The notes beneath the pieces are model-generated. The model ran no database searches. It had not been told where the DNA came from and worked only from the letters and a program-made list of their open reading frames with translations. This document shows positions 9,427 to 19,157 of a stretch of 64,000 nt of DNA, piece after piece. Position 1 is the first letter of the stretch. Every line of letters starts with the position of its first letter. The stretch comes from a virus. The stretch covers positions 36,647 through 100,646 of the IMG/VR virus record IMGVR_UViG_3300002835_000074, one strand, 5' to 3'. Position numbers and translations under genes: made by a program.

Positions 9427-11931
9427 ATGGCCGTCGTAACACTAGGAAAAGTTAAATTTGTTCATAGAGGAGCATACGTTCCTGCTACAACTTATAGCAA
9501 AGGTGACATTGTAACCTTTGAAGATAGACTTTATATCTACAAAAATGATGTCCCCAAAGCACATGCTCCAATTGTACTTCCAACTTTAAATGGATCAATT
9601 GCTAGTTTGGGGATTCAAACAAGCATTGTTACTGTTACTTTTACAGGATTTAATCCTCAAACTCAAACAGCAGGAATTGTAACATCATATTATCCCGAGG
9701 CACCAAAAGGTCCATGGAATCAGTCTCCTAGAACAGGTTTAAGACTTTACTCAAAACACTTTGATACTTATGCTGGGATTACCTCAATTGGTACAGTTAC
9801 CTCAACAACTGCTGTCCTATATCTAACGAGTGTTGGGCTCAATACTGCAGTTGTAACTAATGACCCAATTGTTCTTGGACCAAGAAGAATGATGGGTCAA
9901 TATGAGATTGCAACCAATGAAGTTGATTGGGACTTATATTCTGATGGAACAGCTCATGTTGGAACATGGTCACAAAGAACCACATATTATCCTGGAGATA
10001 TTGTTAAGAGAAGGAATTCATCTTACATTTGTGGTGTAGGACATTCAAACGTTGATCCCTTATTTGATCATCTTGGCGCATGGGAAGTATTTTCAAGAGG
10101 TGATGACTTAATGCCATCAGACCGTTGCCTTGGATTTGTCAATAACCAACCTTTTGGATGGAAAGGTCATCCATATATTCTTGGACCACAATGGGGAACG
10201 GTTAATAGATGGAATGGAAATATTCCTTGGAATACATCTTTAGGAATCGGATCAACTTCAGTCCATGCCTGGAGATGGAATCCAGGATGGAATAAAGGTC
10301 ATATGTCATATAGAAACTCTGAGCAGTTTATTAATGGCGAGGGCGTCATTATGGCTGAGAGTGGAACTAGTAATGCTTATATGCATAGTGATGGTGGTGC
10401 TCACATCGAGGCTCAAGAAAATGATGTACCATATCACATTGATTTTAACAGTGGTGAATGGGCAAACTTTGGAAATAACCCATTCCATATGACGAGAAGA
10501 ACACCTAGAATTATCCAATCTATGCAAGCTTGGAATGATAATAGGTGGCACCTAACTTCTGATGGCGGAGTTCATGTTTCAGGTCAGTCAAACCATGGTC
10601 GTGACGGTTACTCCAACGATGATGGTCAGGCAACTCAAGCTGCATTTACAATTCCTAGAAAAGCATTCAAGAATCGTTCAATCGTAAAACTTGTAACTGG
10701 TGGACATCAATCTAGAGACGGTGATGCCCATTGTATTGCTCTTGATGAATATGGTGAGATTCACTGCTGGGGTAGAAACGATACAGGTCAGTGTGGTATT
10801 TCTTCTGACTCTGGAACCACTTCTGGTAGTGGTAATTCTCCAGACATTTATTATTTTGAAGATAATGGTATGGGTGTGAACAACCGTGCCTGGTTGATTC
10901 ATACAATGAATAAAGATTTCTTCTTCGGTGGAAATAGAATCGTAGATATTTGGGCTGGACATAGAACTTCATACGCACTTGATGAAGCAGGAAACCTTTG
11001 GTCTTGGGGATACAATCATCAAGGTCAATTGATGTATCCAACAAACAGTGGATTCAGGGATTCTGACCGCTCATATACTCCTCTCAAAGTTCCCGTCAAT
11101 TGGAACACTTATGGTGGTATTCAAAAACTTGTTGTTGCTTCTTCAGAAAATCTTTATACCATCGCACTTCTTGATGGTCAAGGATACGTTTGGACATGTG
11201 GATACAATGGATATGGTCAATTGGGTGATGGCACTACAACGAATAACAGTAACTCTTCAACAATTACAAGAAGAACATCATGGACTGGTGCTGCACAAAT
11301 TGTAAATGTATGGGTAGATATTGATGATGGTGGATATGGGCATATTTGGTATAGAACTCAGAATGGAAATACTTATGGTGTTGGTTATGATGGTCATTAC
11401 AATTTAACTACAGGTTCTGCACCATCTTCTAGAACATCTCCAAACATTATTCTTGGTCCAGGAAATACTTCAACACAAGCACTTACAAATATTGTTTGTA
11501 TGTCTTCTGCTGGTAGATCGGGTGGCACGACACAACACTTCCTTGATCAAAAGGGTTATGTCTATGCAACAGGTTGGAATGGATATGGTGTTGGTGGAAT
11601 TGGTAGAGATTCTACAATCGCAAACAATAATGCAAGGCACCAACAAAATGGACAATCACAATACGCTGTTGCAAGAAAAATCCATGCTCCATATTATATG
11701 GCAAATCCAATGACAGCATATGATTCTCATCCTTGGGGTGGGTCCGCTTGTATAGATATAAGTAGCACAGGAGATTATGAGGGAACTCTTGGAGTGAATC
11801 ATAATGTTAGAAGTCAAACCTTATTTGATAATGGAGAAGTAATGCAAACAGGACGTAACTATGACTGGGGATTCGCTTCTTATCGTGGAACCGTTTATGG
11901 GACAGTTCCATCATTGAATTGGGCAGGTTAA
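9427..11931 (+). CDS. RCC1-repeat adhesin (second of three)
   Basis: 834 residues, paralogous to its neighbours. A CBM-like unit lies near residues 14-45 (Tyr-x-x-Gly-Asp-Ile-Val), followed by a beta-rich insert and a second, more typical CBM-like unit near 180-225 (GTWSQRTTYYPGDIV, then YICG and a closing Trp). RCC1-type signatures include HCWGRNDTGQCG, LWSWGYNHQGQL, VWTCGYNGYGQLG and YATGWNGYGVGG. A strong ribosome binding site (AAGGAGGT) overlaps the upstream stop. Divergence from the first copy lies mainly between the repeat motifs, fitting loops that contact different receptors. Function is inferred. Confidence 0.8.
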   Translation: MAVVTLGKVKFVHRGAYVPATTYSKGDIVTFEDRLYIYKNDVPKAHAPIVLPTLNGSIASLGIQTSIVTVTFTGFNPQTQTAGIVTSYYPEAPKGPWNQSPRTGLRLYSKHFDTYAGITSIGTVTSTTAVLYLTSVGLNTAVVTNDPIVLGPRRMMGQYEIATNEVDWDLYSDGTAHVGTWSQRTTYYPGDIVKRRNSSYICGVGHSNVDPLFDHLGAWEVFSRGDDLMPSDRCLGFVNNQPFGWKGHPYILGPQWGTVNRWNGNIPWNTSLGIGSTSVHAWRWNPGWNKGHMSYRNSEQFINGEGVIMAESGTSNAYMHSDGGAHIEAQENDVPYHIDFNSGEWANFGNNPFHMTRRTPRIIQSMQAWNDNRWHLTSDGGVHVSGQSNHGRDGYSNDDGQATQAAFTIPRKAFKNRSIVKLVTGGHQSRDGDAHCIALDEYGEIHCWGRNDTGQCGISSDSGTTSGSGNSPDIYYFEDNGMGVNNRAWLIHTMNKDFFFGGNRIVDIWAGHRTSYALDEAGNLWSWGYNHQGQLMYPTNSGFRDSDRSYTPLKVPVNWNTYGGIQKLVVASSENLYTIALLDGQGYVWTCGYNGYGQLGDGTTTNNSNSSTITRRTSWTGAAQIVNVWVDIDDGGYGHIWYRTQNGNTYGVGYDGHYNLTTGSAPSSRTSPNIILGPGNTSTQALTNIVCMSSAGRSGGTTQHFLDQKGYVYATGWNGYGVGGIGRDSTIANNNARHQQNGQSQYAVARKIHAPYYMANPMTAYDSHPWGGSACIDISSTGDYEGTLGVNHNVRSQTLFDNGEVMQTGRNYDWGFASYRGTVYGTVPSLNWAG

Positions 11932-11943
11932 GGAGGAAACAAA

Positions 11944-12672
11944 ATGGCTATCAATACTGAAAGAAAAATTATATCCATTAATTCAGCATATGATGCAATG
12001 AACTGGCCCGATATTGGTCTTCCAAAGGAACCTCCTATTATTGGTATCAGAACCGATTATGTATGTTGTTATATTTTTGATGAGGGTGGTGAAAAGATTG
12101 GAGAAGAAATGCAAAAAACTGAAATTGAAGTCAGAGACCCAGATTTTCAGATTGAGCCTGAGGTTATTTTATTACTTAGATCTGGCAACATGATTGGAGT
12201 TGCTAATACAACAATCGTTGCACAAACATCTCCAAATACAGAACAAAGGAGTTATTATTCGATTCATCCAAACTATACAATGGATATTTTGAAAACCGCA
12301 TTTTATATTCCAGATGTGGATGCGATTATGGATCCAGATAATCCAGAACAAGAAAGATATAGTGGTGATTTGGAAATACTTTCTAATACAACTGAAGAAG
12401 AATTATTTGATATAAGATTTGAAACTTCAGAGTCACTATCTGAATCTTTAGGTGATGATTATTGTCGTAGAATACTACAGCGTAATCCTAATATTAGGGA
12501 TAAATACTTTGAAGACCCAGAATATCTAAACTACTTGGGTATATCAACAACTCCTTCCAGTGAAGAGCAAACTATTTTACAAATAACAAAAGTAGAAGAT
12601 ATACCACCACCATCTGATCCTAATGATATGATTAACTTTACTAGATGGTCTCCAACTTCATCTCCAGAATAA
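11944..12672 (+). CDS. Unknown protein inside the adhesin operon
   Basis: 242 residues, not recognised. It is acidic, with no transmembrane segment or signal peptide. The start has a strong AAGGAGG ribosome binding site 8 nt upstream. The C-terminal third is rich in Glu/Ser/Pro (many SE and SP dipeptides) and looks disordered. It lies between two RCC1 adhesins in one transcription unit, which suggests a virion or fibre-assembly role, for example a chaperone or attachment factor. It lacks the repeats of its neighbours. Confidence 0.7.
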   Translation: MAINTERKIISINSAYDAMNWPDIGLPKEPPIIGIRTDYVCCYIFDEGGEKIGEEMQKTEIEVRDPDFQIEPEVILLLRSGNMIGVANTTIVAQTSPNTEQRSYYSIHPNYTMDILKTAFYIPDVDAIMDPDNPEQERYSGDLEILSNTTEEELFDIRFETSESLSESLGDDYCRRILQRNPNIRDKYFEDPEYLNYLGISTTPSSEEQTILQITKVEDIPPPSDPNDMINFTRWSPTSSPE

Positions 12673-12681
12673 CAATAATCT

Positions 12682-14856
12682 ATGGAAAAGCTAACTAGTC
12701 TTGCTAATAATTTAACTCTAAATTACCGTGGAGAGTGGAGAGAAGGAGTTTCTTATACTAAAAATGATGTTATAAGAGTTAATGGTGCCGCTTATATTTG
12801 TAAAACCGATAAGTATGCTGAAAATAATTTATATGGTGAAAAATATAAACCAGAAAATGATACGCAGGGATGGGATAGATATTCCTCTGGTTATATGTGG
12901 ACTGGTCAGTGGATGGAGAATGGAACTTACTATCCAGGAGATGTAGTAAATTATAATGGCGATCGTTATGTTTGTATGAAGCATGGTAGGATGATTCATC
13001 CTATCTACGAAAGAACATCAGCAACAACATATTGGCAAAGAATTAGTGCTAGTTCAAATCAGAATAAAGAAAATAGAATCCTACAATTTAATAATCGCAA
13101 CCCTATGGGTTGGAATGATAGAAATATGGGGCATATTCCTGGAAGAATAGATAATGGTGCTTTATCTAACCAGGGATATTCGTTTATTAATGGTGAGTTT
13201 GAAGCAGTTCATATAGGTCGCCATAGTAGCTATGGATATGGTGGGTCTGAATATGGAGTTGGTGCGTCTCAACATAATCCAGCTGAATCAACATTCCAGT
13301 GGTGGGACCACTATGATAATTATAGAAACTCTAGTGTAACTCAGGGTACAACTTGGTCAAGACCAAGATGTATTCAAATCGTTGGTGATGACCAACACAT
13401 GTATGGATTCTTATTTGATAATGGAGAAGTTTTCTGGGCTGGTTGGATGGGTTCAGGGGAGCATGGTGATGGTGGAACAACTAACAGATATTATTCGAGA
13501 AGAGTTGGTCGAACAAACAATACTGGTGGTGGTTTCGATTATAACCAACAAATTCAACAGTATCAGGCTTCTCAAGGGAGTAGAGGTCAGGGATTTTTAA
13601 GGGATATTCAGGCAATTAAGATTGGAACAAGTTCTTCGTCTAATGCTAACAACTCAAGTAGTGTTAATGGTGCTCTGGATATTGATGGTCGGCTATGGAC
13701 TTGGGGATATAACGGATACTCTGGACTAGGTAGAAACTTTAGGTATAATAATAACTGGTTTAATAGCTATGTTCCAGCTAGAATTCCTCAGCAATATTTT
13801 GATAACCGAAAACTTTTAGATTTTTGGTTAGCTGGTGGTAACTATCAGTATGGGTTTGCTCAAGATGAAGATGGCAATCTATGGGGTTGGGGATGGAATG
13901 GTAATGACCAACTTGGTGTTGGTAATGACCAATACACTGGTGCTCCAAGAAAAGTTTTATATAATTGGGAAAAGCATGGCGGAATTAAAAAAATAGCAAC
14001 TGCTGGATATAATACTTACTATACTACAGTTGTCCTTACAAATGATGGTGTTTTGCACATGGCTGGACTTCTTAATTGGATTGGTTCCAACCTTTATAGT
14101 TCTGGTTCATACGATGGGGATGAGCCAAATGGTGGAACAGGATTTTCTCCAATGCAAAAAGTTTGGTGGGATAGAGCTAGATCTCTTGAGGTGTCAGGAT
14201 CTGGTCTTAGGAGCTTATGGAATATTACAGACTTATACAATGATGTTGAAGATTTTTGGCTAAGTAATGACCAGAATAATCCAAGATTGTTTATTAAACA
14301 GAGAAGTACGGGAATGATTTATGGTGTTGGTGTGCAATCTTACCATAGATTTACTTCACTTGATCAACTCCTGGCAGAAAACCAAAATACTGGTGATTTT
14401 CCATGGTCAAACACAAATCTTCAATACCCAGTTCCAGTTTATAGTGGTTCTAATGATGTTATTGATATTAGTAGAGTTGGTACTGGAAATGATGAATGGA
14501 GACTTGGATTATTCCTAACTTCTAACCAAAGATGTCTTACTATCGGTGGTAATACCACAACAGATCCAGGTAGAGCAAAGGGTGTCAGTTTTAGAAGTGG
14601 CCGTCAAACAATGGATAACCGAAACAAACTTCCATGGGAATTTGATGCTACTCAGTCCGCAGGCAACTTGCAAGCAAACTGGTTCTCAGCCATTGCATCA
14701 ATACAAGGATCTCAGGGTGATGGATGGTGGGCAATTTGTCAGGATGATAGACTATTTTATGTTGGTAACCAAACTTGGCCTGCTTCATTCGATCCTGGAA
14801 GATACTCCACTCAATCGTCCGTACATTCTTATAACTTATCCAGGGTTGCAACCTGA
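12682..14856 (+). CDS. RCC1-repeat adhesin (third of three)
   Basis: 724 residues. Two adjacent CBM5/12-like units occupy residues 12-70 (GEWREGVSYTKNDVI, then YICK) and 72-125 (GQWMENGTYYPGDVV, then YVCM and a closing Trp). RCC1-like units follow: FWAGWMGSGEHG, LWTWGYNGYSGLG and LWGWGWNGNDQLG. A short segment after the CBM units (NRNPMGWNDRN) resembles the NQPFGWKG segment in the second adhesin. It closes the adhesin block. Inference: propeller-type receptor-binding protein. Confidence 0.8.
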   Translation: MEKLTSLANNLTLNYRGEWREGVSYTKNDVIRVNGAAYICKTDKYAENNLYGEKYKPENDTQGWDRYSSGYMWTGQWMENGTYYPGDVVNYNGDRYVCMKHGRMIHPIYERTSATTYWQRISASSNQNKENRILQFNNRNPMGWNDRNMGHIPGRIDNGALSNQGYSFINGEFEAVHIGRHSSYGYGGSEYGVGASQHNPAESTFQWWDHYDNYRNSSVTQGTTWSRPRCIQIVGDDQHMYGFLFDNGEVFWAGWMGSGEHGDGGTTNRYYSRRVGRTNNTGGGFDYNQQIQQYQASQGSRGQGFLRDIQAIKIGTSSSSNANNSSSVNGALDIDGRLWTWGYNGYSGLGRNFRYNNNWFNSYVPARIPQQYFDNRKLLDFWLAGGNYQYGFAQDEDGNLWGWGWNGNDQLGVGNDQYTGAPRKVLYNWEKHGGIKKIATAGYNTYYTTVVLTNDGVLHMAGLLNWIGSNLYSSGSYDGDEPNGGTGFSPMQKVWWDRARSLEVSGSGLRSLWNITDLYNDVEDFWLSNDQNNPRLFIKQRSTGMIYGVGVQSYHRFTSLDQLLAENQNTGDFPWSNTNLQYPVPVYSGSNDVIDISRVGTGNDEWRLGLFLTSNQRCLTIGGNTTTDPGRAKGVSFRSGRQTMDNRNKLPWEFDATQSAGNLQANWFSAIASIQGSQGDGWWAICQDDRLFYVGNQTWPASFDPGRYSTQSSVHSYNLSRVAT

Positions 14857-14859
14857 TAC

Positions 14860-14888
14860 TTGTAAAACCCATATATATTTGGTATAAT
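14860..14888 (+). promoter_or_regulatory. sigma70-like promoter for the modification cassette
   Basis: TTGTAA (14860-14865), a 17-nt spacer and TATAAT (14883-14888), about 25 nt before the ATG at 14913. It is located just after the last adhesin stop. Confidence 0.5.
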
Positions 14889-14912
14889 TGATAATAACCT
14901 TAGTTGAAGTGT

Positions 14913-15905
14913 ATGCATTTTGCAAAAATTGCTTTAGATAATGGTGGTAGTATTCATCCTTTAATCATTCCTTCTTATCTTACAAATGGCACGGGATTAA
15001 TGAATCCTTCCATTTACAATGATAATGGTAAGTTAATGGTAAATCTTCGCCATGTGAACTATACATTCTACCACTCTGAAAAGAAAACTTTTCAGCATCA
15101 GTGGGGTCCTTTGACTTATGTGCATCCTGAAAATGATATGCACCTAAGGACTACGAATTATTATTTGGAGTTGGATGATAGTTTAAAAATAACGAGAGTC
15201 AATAAGATTGATACTTCTGAGTTAGATAAAGAACCTCTTTGGGATTTTGTTGGTCTAGAAGATGCTAGACTTTTCCGTTGGGGAGGAGACTTGTATATTT
15301 CTGGTGTAAGAAGGGATACAACAACAAATGGTCAGGGAAGAATGGAACTGTCCAAGATTGTTGTTGGAGAAGATTATGTCAAAGAGGTTTCAAGAGTTCG
15401 TATTGAACCACCCAAAGATCCTAATTCTTATTGTGAAAAGAATTGGATGCCCATTCCCGATATGGATTGGCACTATGTAAAGTGGTCAAATCCTACCGAA
15501 GTTGTCAAGGTTAATCCTACTGCAGGGACTTCTGAGACTATTGCTCTCACTCAAATGGTGGATATCCCCAGAGATGTACGTGGTGGTTCTCATGTGCTTC
15601 CCCTTGGAGACAATTATTACTTCGCTCTTACACACGAAGTTGATTTGTTTAAGAGTGAAGTTGGTAGAAAGGATGGATTGTATCGTCACAGATTTCTTGT
15701 ATGGGATAAAAATTGGCAGATACAAGGATTCTCTAAAGACTTTTCTTTCATGGATGCCCATGTTGAATTTTGTACGGGCATGTGCTACTATAAAGGTGAC
15801 TTACTAATGACTTTTGGATTCCAAGATAATGCCGCTTATGTGCTGAGAGTTTCTCCTCAGGTTGTAGAAGATTTTATTGCTGGAAAGTACGATGAAGAGA
15901 ACTGA
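14913..15905 (+). CDS. Five-bladed beta-propeller glycosidase-like protein (GH43/GH130 superfamily)
   Basis: 330 residues from ATG 14913; a TTG at 14904 gives an upstream alternative. Visible propeller motifs: an early NPS motif (NPSIYND), then GLEDARLFRWGGDLYISG near residues 109-126, KNWMPIPD, RGGSHVLPLGDNYYFALTHEV near 223, and an acidic EFCTG plus GDLLMTFGFQD stretch near the C-terminus. This series is typical of propeller proteins of the glycoside hydrolase/phosphorylase clan found near or fused to glycosyltransferases. No catalytic residue can be assigned with certainty. The next gene overlaps its 3' end by 14 nt, and a glycosyltransferase lies two genes on, so glycan synthesis or trimming is likely. 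Confidence 0.65.
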   Translation: MHFAKIALDNGGSIHPLIIPSYLTNGTGLMNPSIYNDNGKLMVNLRHVNYTFYHSEKKTFQHQWGPLTYVHPENDMHLRTTNYYLELDDSLKITRVNKIDTSELDKEPLWDFVGLEDARLFRWGGDLYISGVRRDTTTNGQGRMELSKIVVGEDYVKEVSRVRIEPPKDPNSYCEKNWMPIPDMDWHYVKWSNPTEVVKVNPTAGTSETIALTQMVDIPRDVRGGSHVLPLGDNYYFALTHEVDLFKSEVGRKDGLYRHRFLVWDKNWQIQGFSKDFSFMDAHVEFCTGMCYYKGDLLMTFGFQDNAAYVLRVSPQVVEDFIAGKYDEEN

Positions 15906-17769
15906 TATTATTCAATCCCTAATTGATAAAGTTAAAGCAAAAAAGTATCTTGAGATTGGTGTCTCTGCAGGAGAGAATTTCAGGGAAATCAAATGCGATT
16001 ATAAGGTTGGTGTCGATCCTGAACTGACTTCTCCAGCTACAATTTTTGCAACTTCAGATGATTTCTTTGAAAAAAATACTGAGAACTTTGATGTAATTTT
16101 TATCGATGGATTGCATCATGCTGACCAAGTATATCGTGACATAATAAATTCACTAAAGATTTTGAATCCTGGTGGATACATTGTCTGCCACGATATGAAC
16201 CCAGAACTGGAAGAGCATCAGGTTATTCCCTTCCGTGGTGGGATTTGGAACGGAGATTGTTGGAAAGCATTTGTAACTCTGAGACAAGAAAGAGATGATC
16301 TTTCTATGTGCGTTGTGGATGCTGATTATGGATGTGGAGTCATTCAAGTTGGCAAACAAGAAAAGTTAGTTTTTGATAATGCATTTCAGAAATTAGACTT
16401 TGCTAATTTTTCTAGAAATAGAAAGAAGTGGTTGAATTTAATTACTCCTGACCAGTTTGCATCGAAAGTATTAATGAAAAACACAGAAAACGATATTGTT
16501 GATGAGTCATATCTAATCAATCTTCTGGAAACTTATATTCAAAATCCAGATGATCCTGAGATTAACTATGAGTTGGCTATTTTCTATGATGAAATTGGGC
16601 AGACTGCTGCTGCAATGTCATATTATCTGAGAACTACTGAAAGGTCTGATGATAAACTACTTCAGTATGAGTGCCTTATTCGTGCTTCGATGTGTTATGA
16701 CAAACAAGGAACTCGTAAATTTACTGTTAAGGGTTTGATTCAGAATGCAATCACAGTTATCCCATCTCGCCCTGAAGGTCATTTTCTTCTTGCGAGATAC
16801 TATGAACGCTCTGATCAGGATGGAAGTTGGAAAGATTGTTATCTAACTGCTTGTGTTGCTGAAGAGTTTTGTGATAGGAATCCACCACCACTACGCACTA
16901 AGGTAGATTATCCAGGATTTTATGGAATTCTATTTGAGAAAGCCATATCATCTTGGTGGTGTGGTCTATGTGATGAGTCTCGTGATATGTTGCAGGACTT
17001 GCTTGACAACTATGAACTTGATGAAGTGCATCGCCAAGCAGTTATTTCTAATCTTGAAAAACTCACTGGTGATAAATCATCTGGATTACCAAAGTTGAAT
17101 TGGTATTCTAAAAAGAATCATGGTAAATTAAGATTTAAGTTTAAAGGTTCTAAAGAGGTTGAAAAGAACTATGCAGAATCTTATCAGGATATGTTTGTTC
17201 TTTCCATGCTCAATGGTAAGAAGAATGGAACATACCTTGAAATTGGAGCAGGCAATGCTTTCTATGGAAACAATACTGCATTATTAGAAACAAAATATGG
17301 ATGGAACGGTGTTGCCCTTGATATTGATGAAAACTTTGTTAATGCCCATAATCAGGAGAGAAAGCATACATGCTTACTCAAAGATGCCCTCAAAGTCAAT
17401 TACGAGCGGTTCCTGAATGGGTTAGACATGCCAACCGATATCGACTACCTACAACTTGATTGCGACCCTCCTGAGGTCACCTACAAGATACTCCTGACGA
17501 TGCCTTTTGAGACTCATCGCTTTGCTGTCATTACTTATGAGCATGACTACTATTGTGATGAGACAAAATCTTTCAGAGATAAGTCTCGAAAGTACCTTGA
17601 GTCTTTTGGTTATAAATTAGTTGTAGATAATATTTCACCCGATGATAATAGACCTTATGAAGACTGGTGGGTGCATCCAGAATTGGTTGATGAAAAAATC
17701 ATTCAGAAAATGATTTGCGTTGATGGTGAAACTAAAAAAGCTGAAAAGTACATGTTAAATTCTCTGTAA
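15892..17769 (+). CDS. Methyltransferase-TPR-FkbM-like methyltransferase fusion
   Basis: 625 residues from ATG 15892; an in-frame TTG at 15877 is less likely. The N-terminal domain (about 1-165) is a class I SAM methyltransferase: motif I YLEIGVSAGENF, then VIFIDGLHHADQVYRD and PGGYIVCHDMNP. Residues about 190-400 are helical TPR-like repeats. The C-terminal domain has a second motif I (YLEIGAGNAFYGN), then ALDIDENF and YLQLDCDPPE, resembling FkbM-type methyltransferases. Substrates are unknown. In cyanophages and cyanobacteria such fusions sit in polysaccharide or glycan clusters, as here, next to a GT2 enzyme. Overlap with the previous gene and a 4-nt gap to the next indicate one operon. 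Confidence 0.75.
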   Translation: MKRTDIIQSLIDKVKAKKYLEIGVSAGENFREIKCDYKVGVDPELTSPATIFATSDDFFEKNTENFDVIFIDGLHHADQVYRDIINSLKILNPGGYIVCHDMNPELEEHQVIPFRGGIWNGDCWKAFVTLRQERDDLSMCVVDADYGCGVIQVGKQEKLVFDNAFQKLDFANFSRNRKKWLNLITPDQFASKVLMKNTENDIVDESYLINLLETYIQNPDDPEINYELAIFYDEIGQTAAAMSYYLRTTERSDDKLLQYECLIRASMCYDKQGTRKFTVKGLIQNAITVIPSRPEGHFLLARYYERSDQDGSWKDCYLTACVAEEFCDRNPPPLRTKVDYPGFYGILFEKAISSWWCGLCDESRDMLQDLLDNYELDEVHRQAVISNLEKLTGDKSSGLPKLNWYSKKNHGKLRFKFKGSKEVEKNYAESYQDMFVLSMLNGKKNGTYLEIGAGNAFYGNNTALLETKYGWNGVALDIDENFVNAHNQERKHTCLLKDALKVNYERFLNGLDMPTDIDYLQLDCDPPEVTYKILLTMPFETHRFAVITYEHDYYCDETKSFRDKSRKYLESFGYKLVVDNISPDDNRPYEDWWVHPELVDEKIIQKMICVDGETKKAEKYMLNSL

Positions 17770-17773
17770 TCTT

Positions 17774-18556
17774 ATGTCTATACCTGTAATTGGAGTACCT
17801 GTTGTTAATAGTACATTCTGGGTTAGTCGTTTACTCATGAGCATCGACTATCCTGTCGATGAAGTATTCATTGTTAATAATAATGGTCGAGGAGAACTTG
17901 ATGAAGACTTGGATAAACTGGCAAGTATCAAGCATAAGTATGTGAAAAAAGTTAAGGTTGCCCACCTTCCTGGCAATCTTGGAGTTGCTGGATCTTGGAA
18001 CTTGATTATCAAGTGTTATCTGATGTCCCCCTACTGGATTATCTGCAATGATGACGTATCCTTTGGTCCAGGATTCTTAGAAGAGATGGTGAATACTGTC
18101 AATTCTGATGAAATGATCGGAATGGTTCATGGTAACAAAGGTGACTATGGTGTTGGTAGTTGGGATTTATTCCTGATTAGAGAAAATATCATTAGGGCAT
18201 TTGGTCTTTTTGATGAAAATCTATATCCTGCCTATTGTGAAGATGCTGATATGATTATGCGTTTCATGCATCGACCAATTCGTAAAGTTATGGAATTGAA
18301 TAGTATGTACTATCATGGGTTTGGTGAGAAGCAAGAGTATTACACCCATGGAAGTCAAACTAAAAAGAATGATCCATCTCTGAAAGAAAAACTTGAAGCA
18401 TCTAATGCAATGAATATTGATTACCTTACTGAAAAGTGGGGTAAAGATTGGAGGATTTGTGGTCCAACTGAATTGCCATTTGAGGGTAAAGAACAATTTA
18501 TTTCTGCAACAACATTTGATTTGGATTTTGTTCGTAGTAAGCACCTAGGATTCTAA
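17774..18556 (+). CDS. Family 2-like glycosyltransferase
   Basis: 260 residues. A GT-A fold is indicated by the N-terminal strand with the VNNNG segment (35-38), the GNLGVAGSWN stretch (67-76) and the metal-binding acidic motif NDD at 92-94 within IICNDDVSFGPGF. A later CEDADMIMR stretch resembles the ED acid motif of GT2 enzymes. Donor and acceptor are unknown. It lies one base before the next gene and directly after the methyltransferase fusion. It probably adds a sugar to a phage structural protein, or remodels host surface glycan. Confidence 0.8.
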   Translation: MSIPVIGVPVVNSTFWVSRLLMSIDYPVDEVFIVNNNGRGELDEDLDKLASIKHKYVKKVKVAHLPGNLGVAGSWNLIIKCYLMSPYWIICNDDVSFGPGFLEEMVNTVNSDEMIGMVHGNKGDYGVGSWDLFLIRENIIRAFGLFDENLYPAYCEDADMIMRFMHRPIRKVMELNSMYYHGFGEKQEYYTHGSQTKKNDPSLKEKLEASNAMNIDYLTEKWGKDWRICGPTELPFEGKEQFISATTFDLDFVRSKHLGF

Positions 18557-18557
18557 T

Positions 18558-19157
18558 ATGAATCAACTATTAAGTGTTAATCCTGAATATAGAAAATCTC
18601 AGAGAGTAATCATTGTTGATAATTTCTATAGAGATCCAGATGCTGTAAGAAAATTTGCTCTAGAGCAAGATTTCTTTGATGATGCTGGATACATTGGCAG
18701 GAGAACTCGTAAGCAATTTTTCATTCCTGGAACAAAAGAAGCATTTGAAGATCTTCTTGGACAACCAATTATCAAGTGGGAAGACCATGGAATGAATGGT
18801 CGCTTTCAGCATAATTGGTCTGGGGAAAAACTTGTTTATCACTGCGATGACCAGACTTGGGCTGGTATGGTTTATCTAACACCCGATGCTCCACCACAAT
18901 GTGGAACTACCATGTGGAGGCATAAAGAAACTAAGATTCACCATAATTCTCAAATTGATTGGGCAGCAGGTCAAGGTCTTAAAGTCTTTAATCAAAGAAC
19001 ATTTCTTGATAGAACTCCATATGAACCAGTAGATGTTGCAGGAAATGTCTATAACAGATTAGTTCTTTTTAGTGGTGGAAATATTCACTCAGCATCTGAA
19101 TATTTTGGAGACTGCCTTCAAAACTGCCGCTTGTGGCACATGTTCTTTTTTGATTAA
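18558..19157 (+). CDS. 2OG-Fe(II) oxygenase-like protein (DUF6445-type)
   Basis: 199 residues. Candidate iron ligands are visible in the right order: H95-x-D97 (YHCDD), distal H177 (GGNIHSAS) and, 14 residues later, R191 as possible 2-oxoglutarate anchor. The region between (MVYLTPDAPPQCGT) matches the jelly-roll core of phage prolyl-4-hydroxylase-like enzymes. The DUF6445 name is from memory. It ends the glycan-type operon. Inference: hydroxylation of a protein or small molecule, possibly a fibre residue later glycosylated; a structural, non-catalytic role cannot be excluded. Confidence 0.65.
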   Translation: MNQLLSVNPEYRKSQRVIIVDNFYRDPDAVRKFALEQDFFDDAGYIGRRTRKQFFIPGTKEAFEDLLGQPIIKWEDHGMNGRFQHNWSGEKLVYHCDDQTWAGMVYLTPDAPPQCGTTMWRHKETKIHHNSQIDWAAGQGLKVFNQRTFLDRTPYEPVDVAGNVYNRLVLFSGGNIHSASEYFGDCLQNCRLWHMFFFD

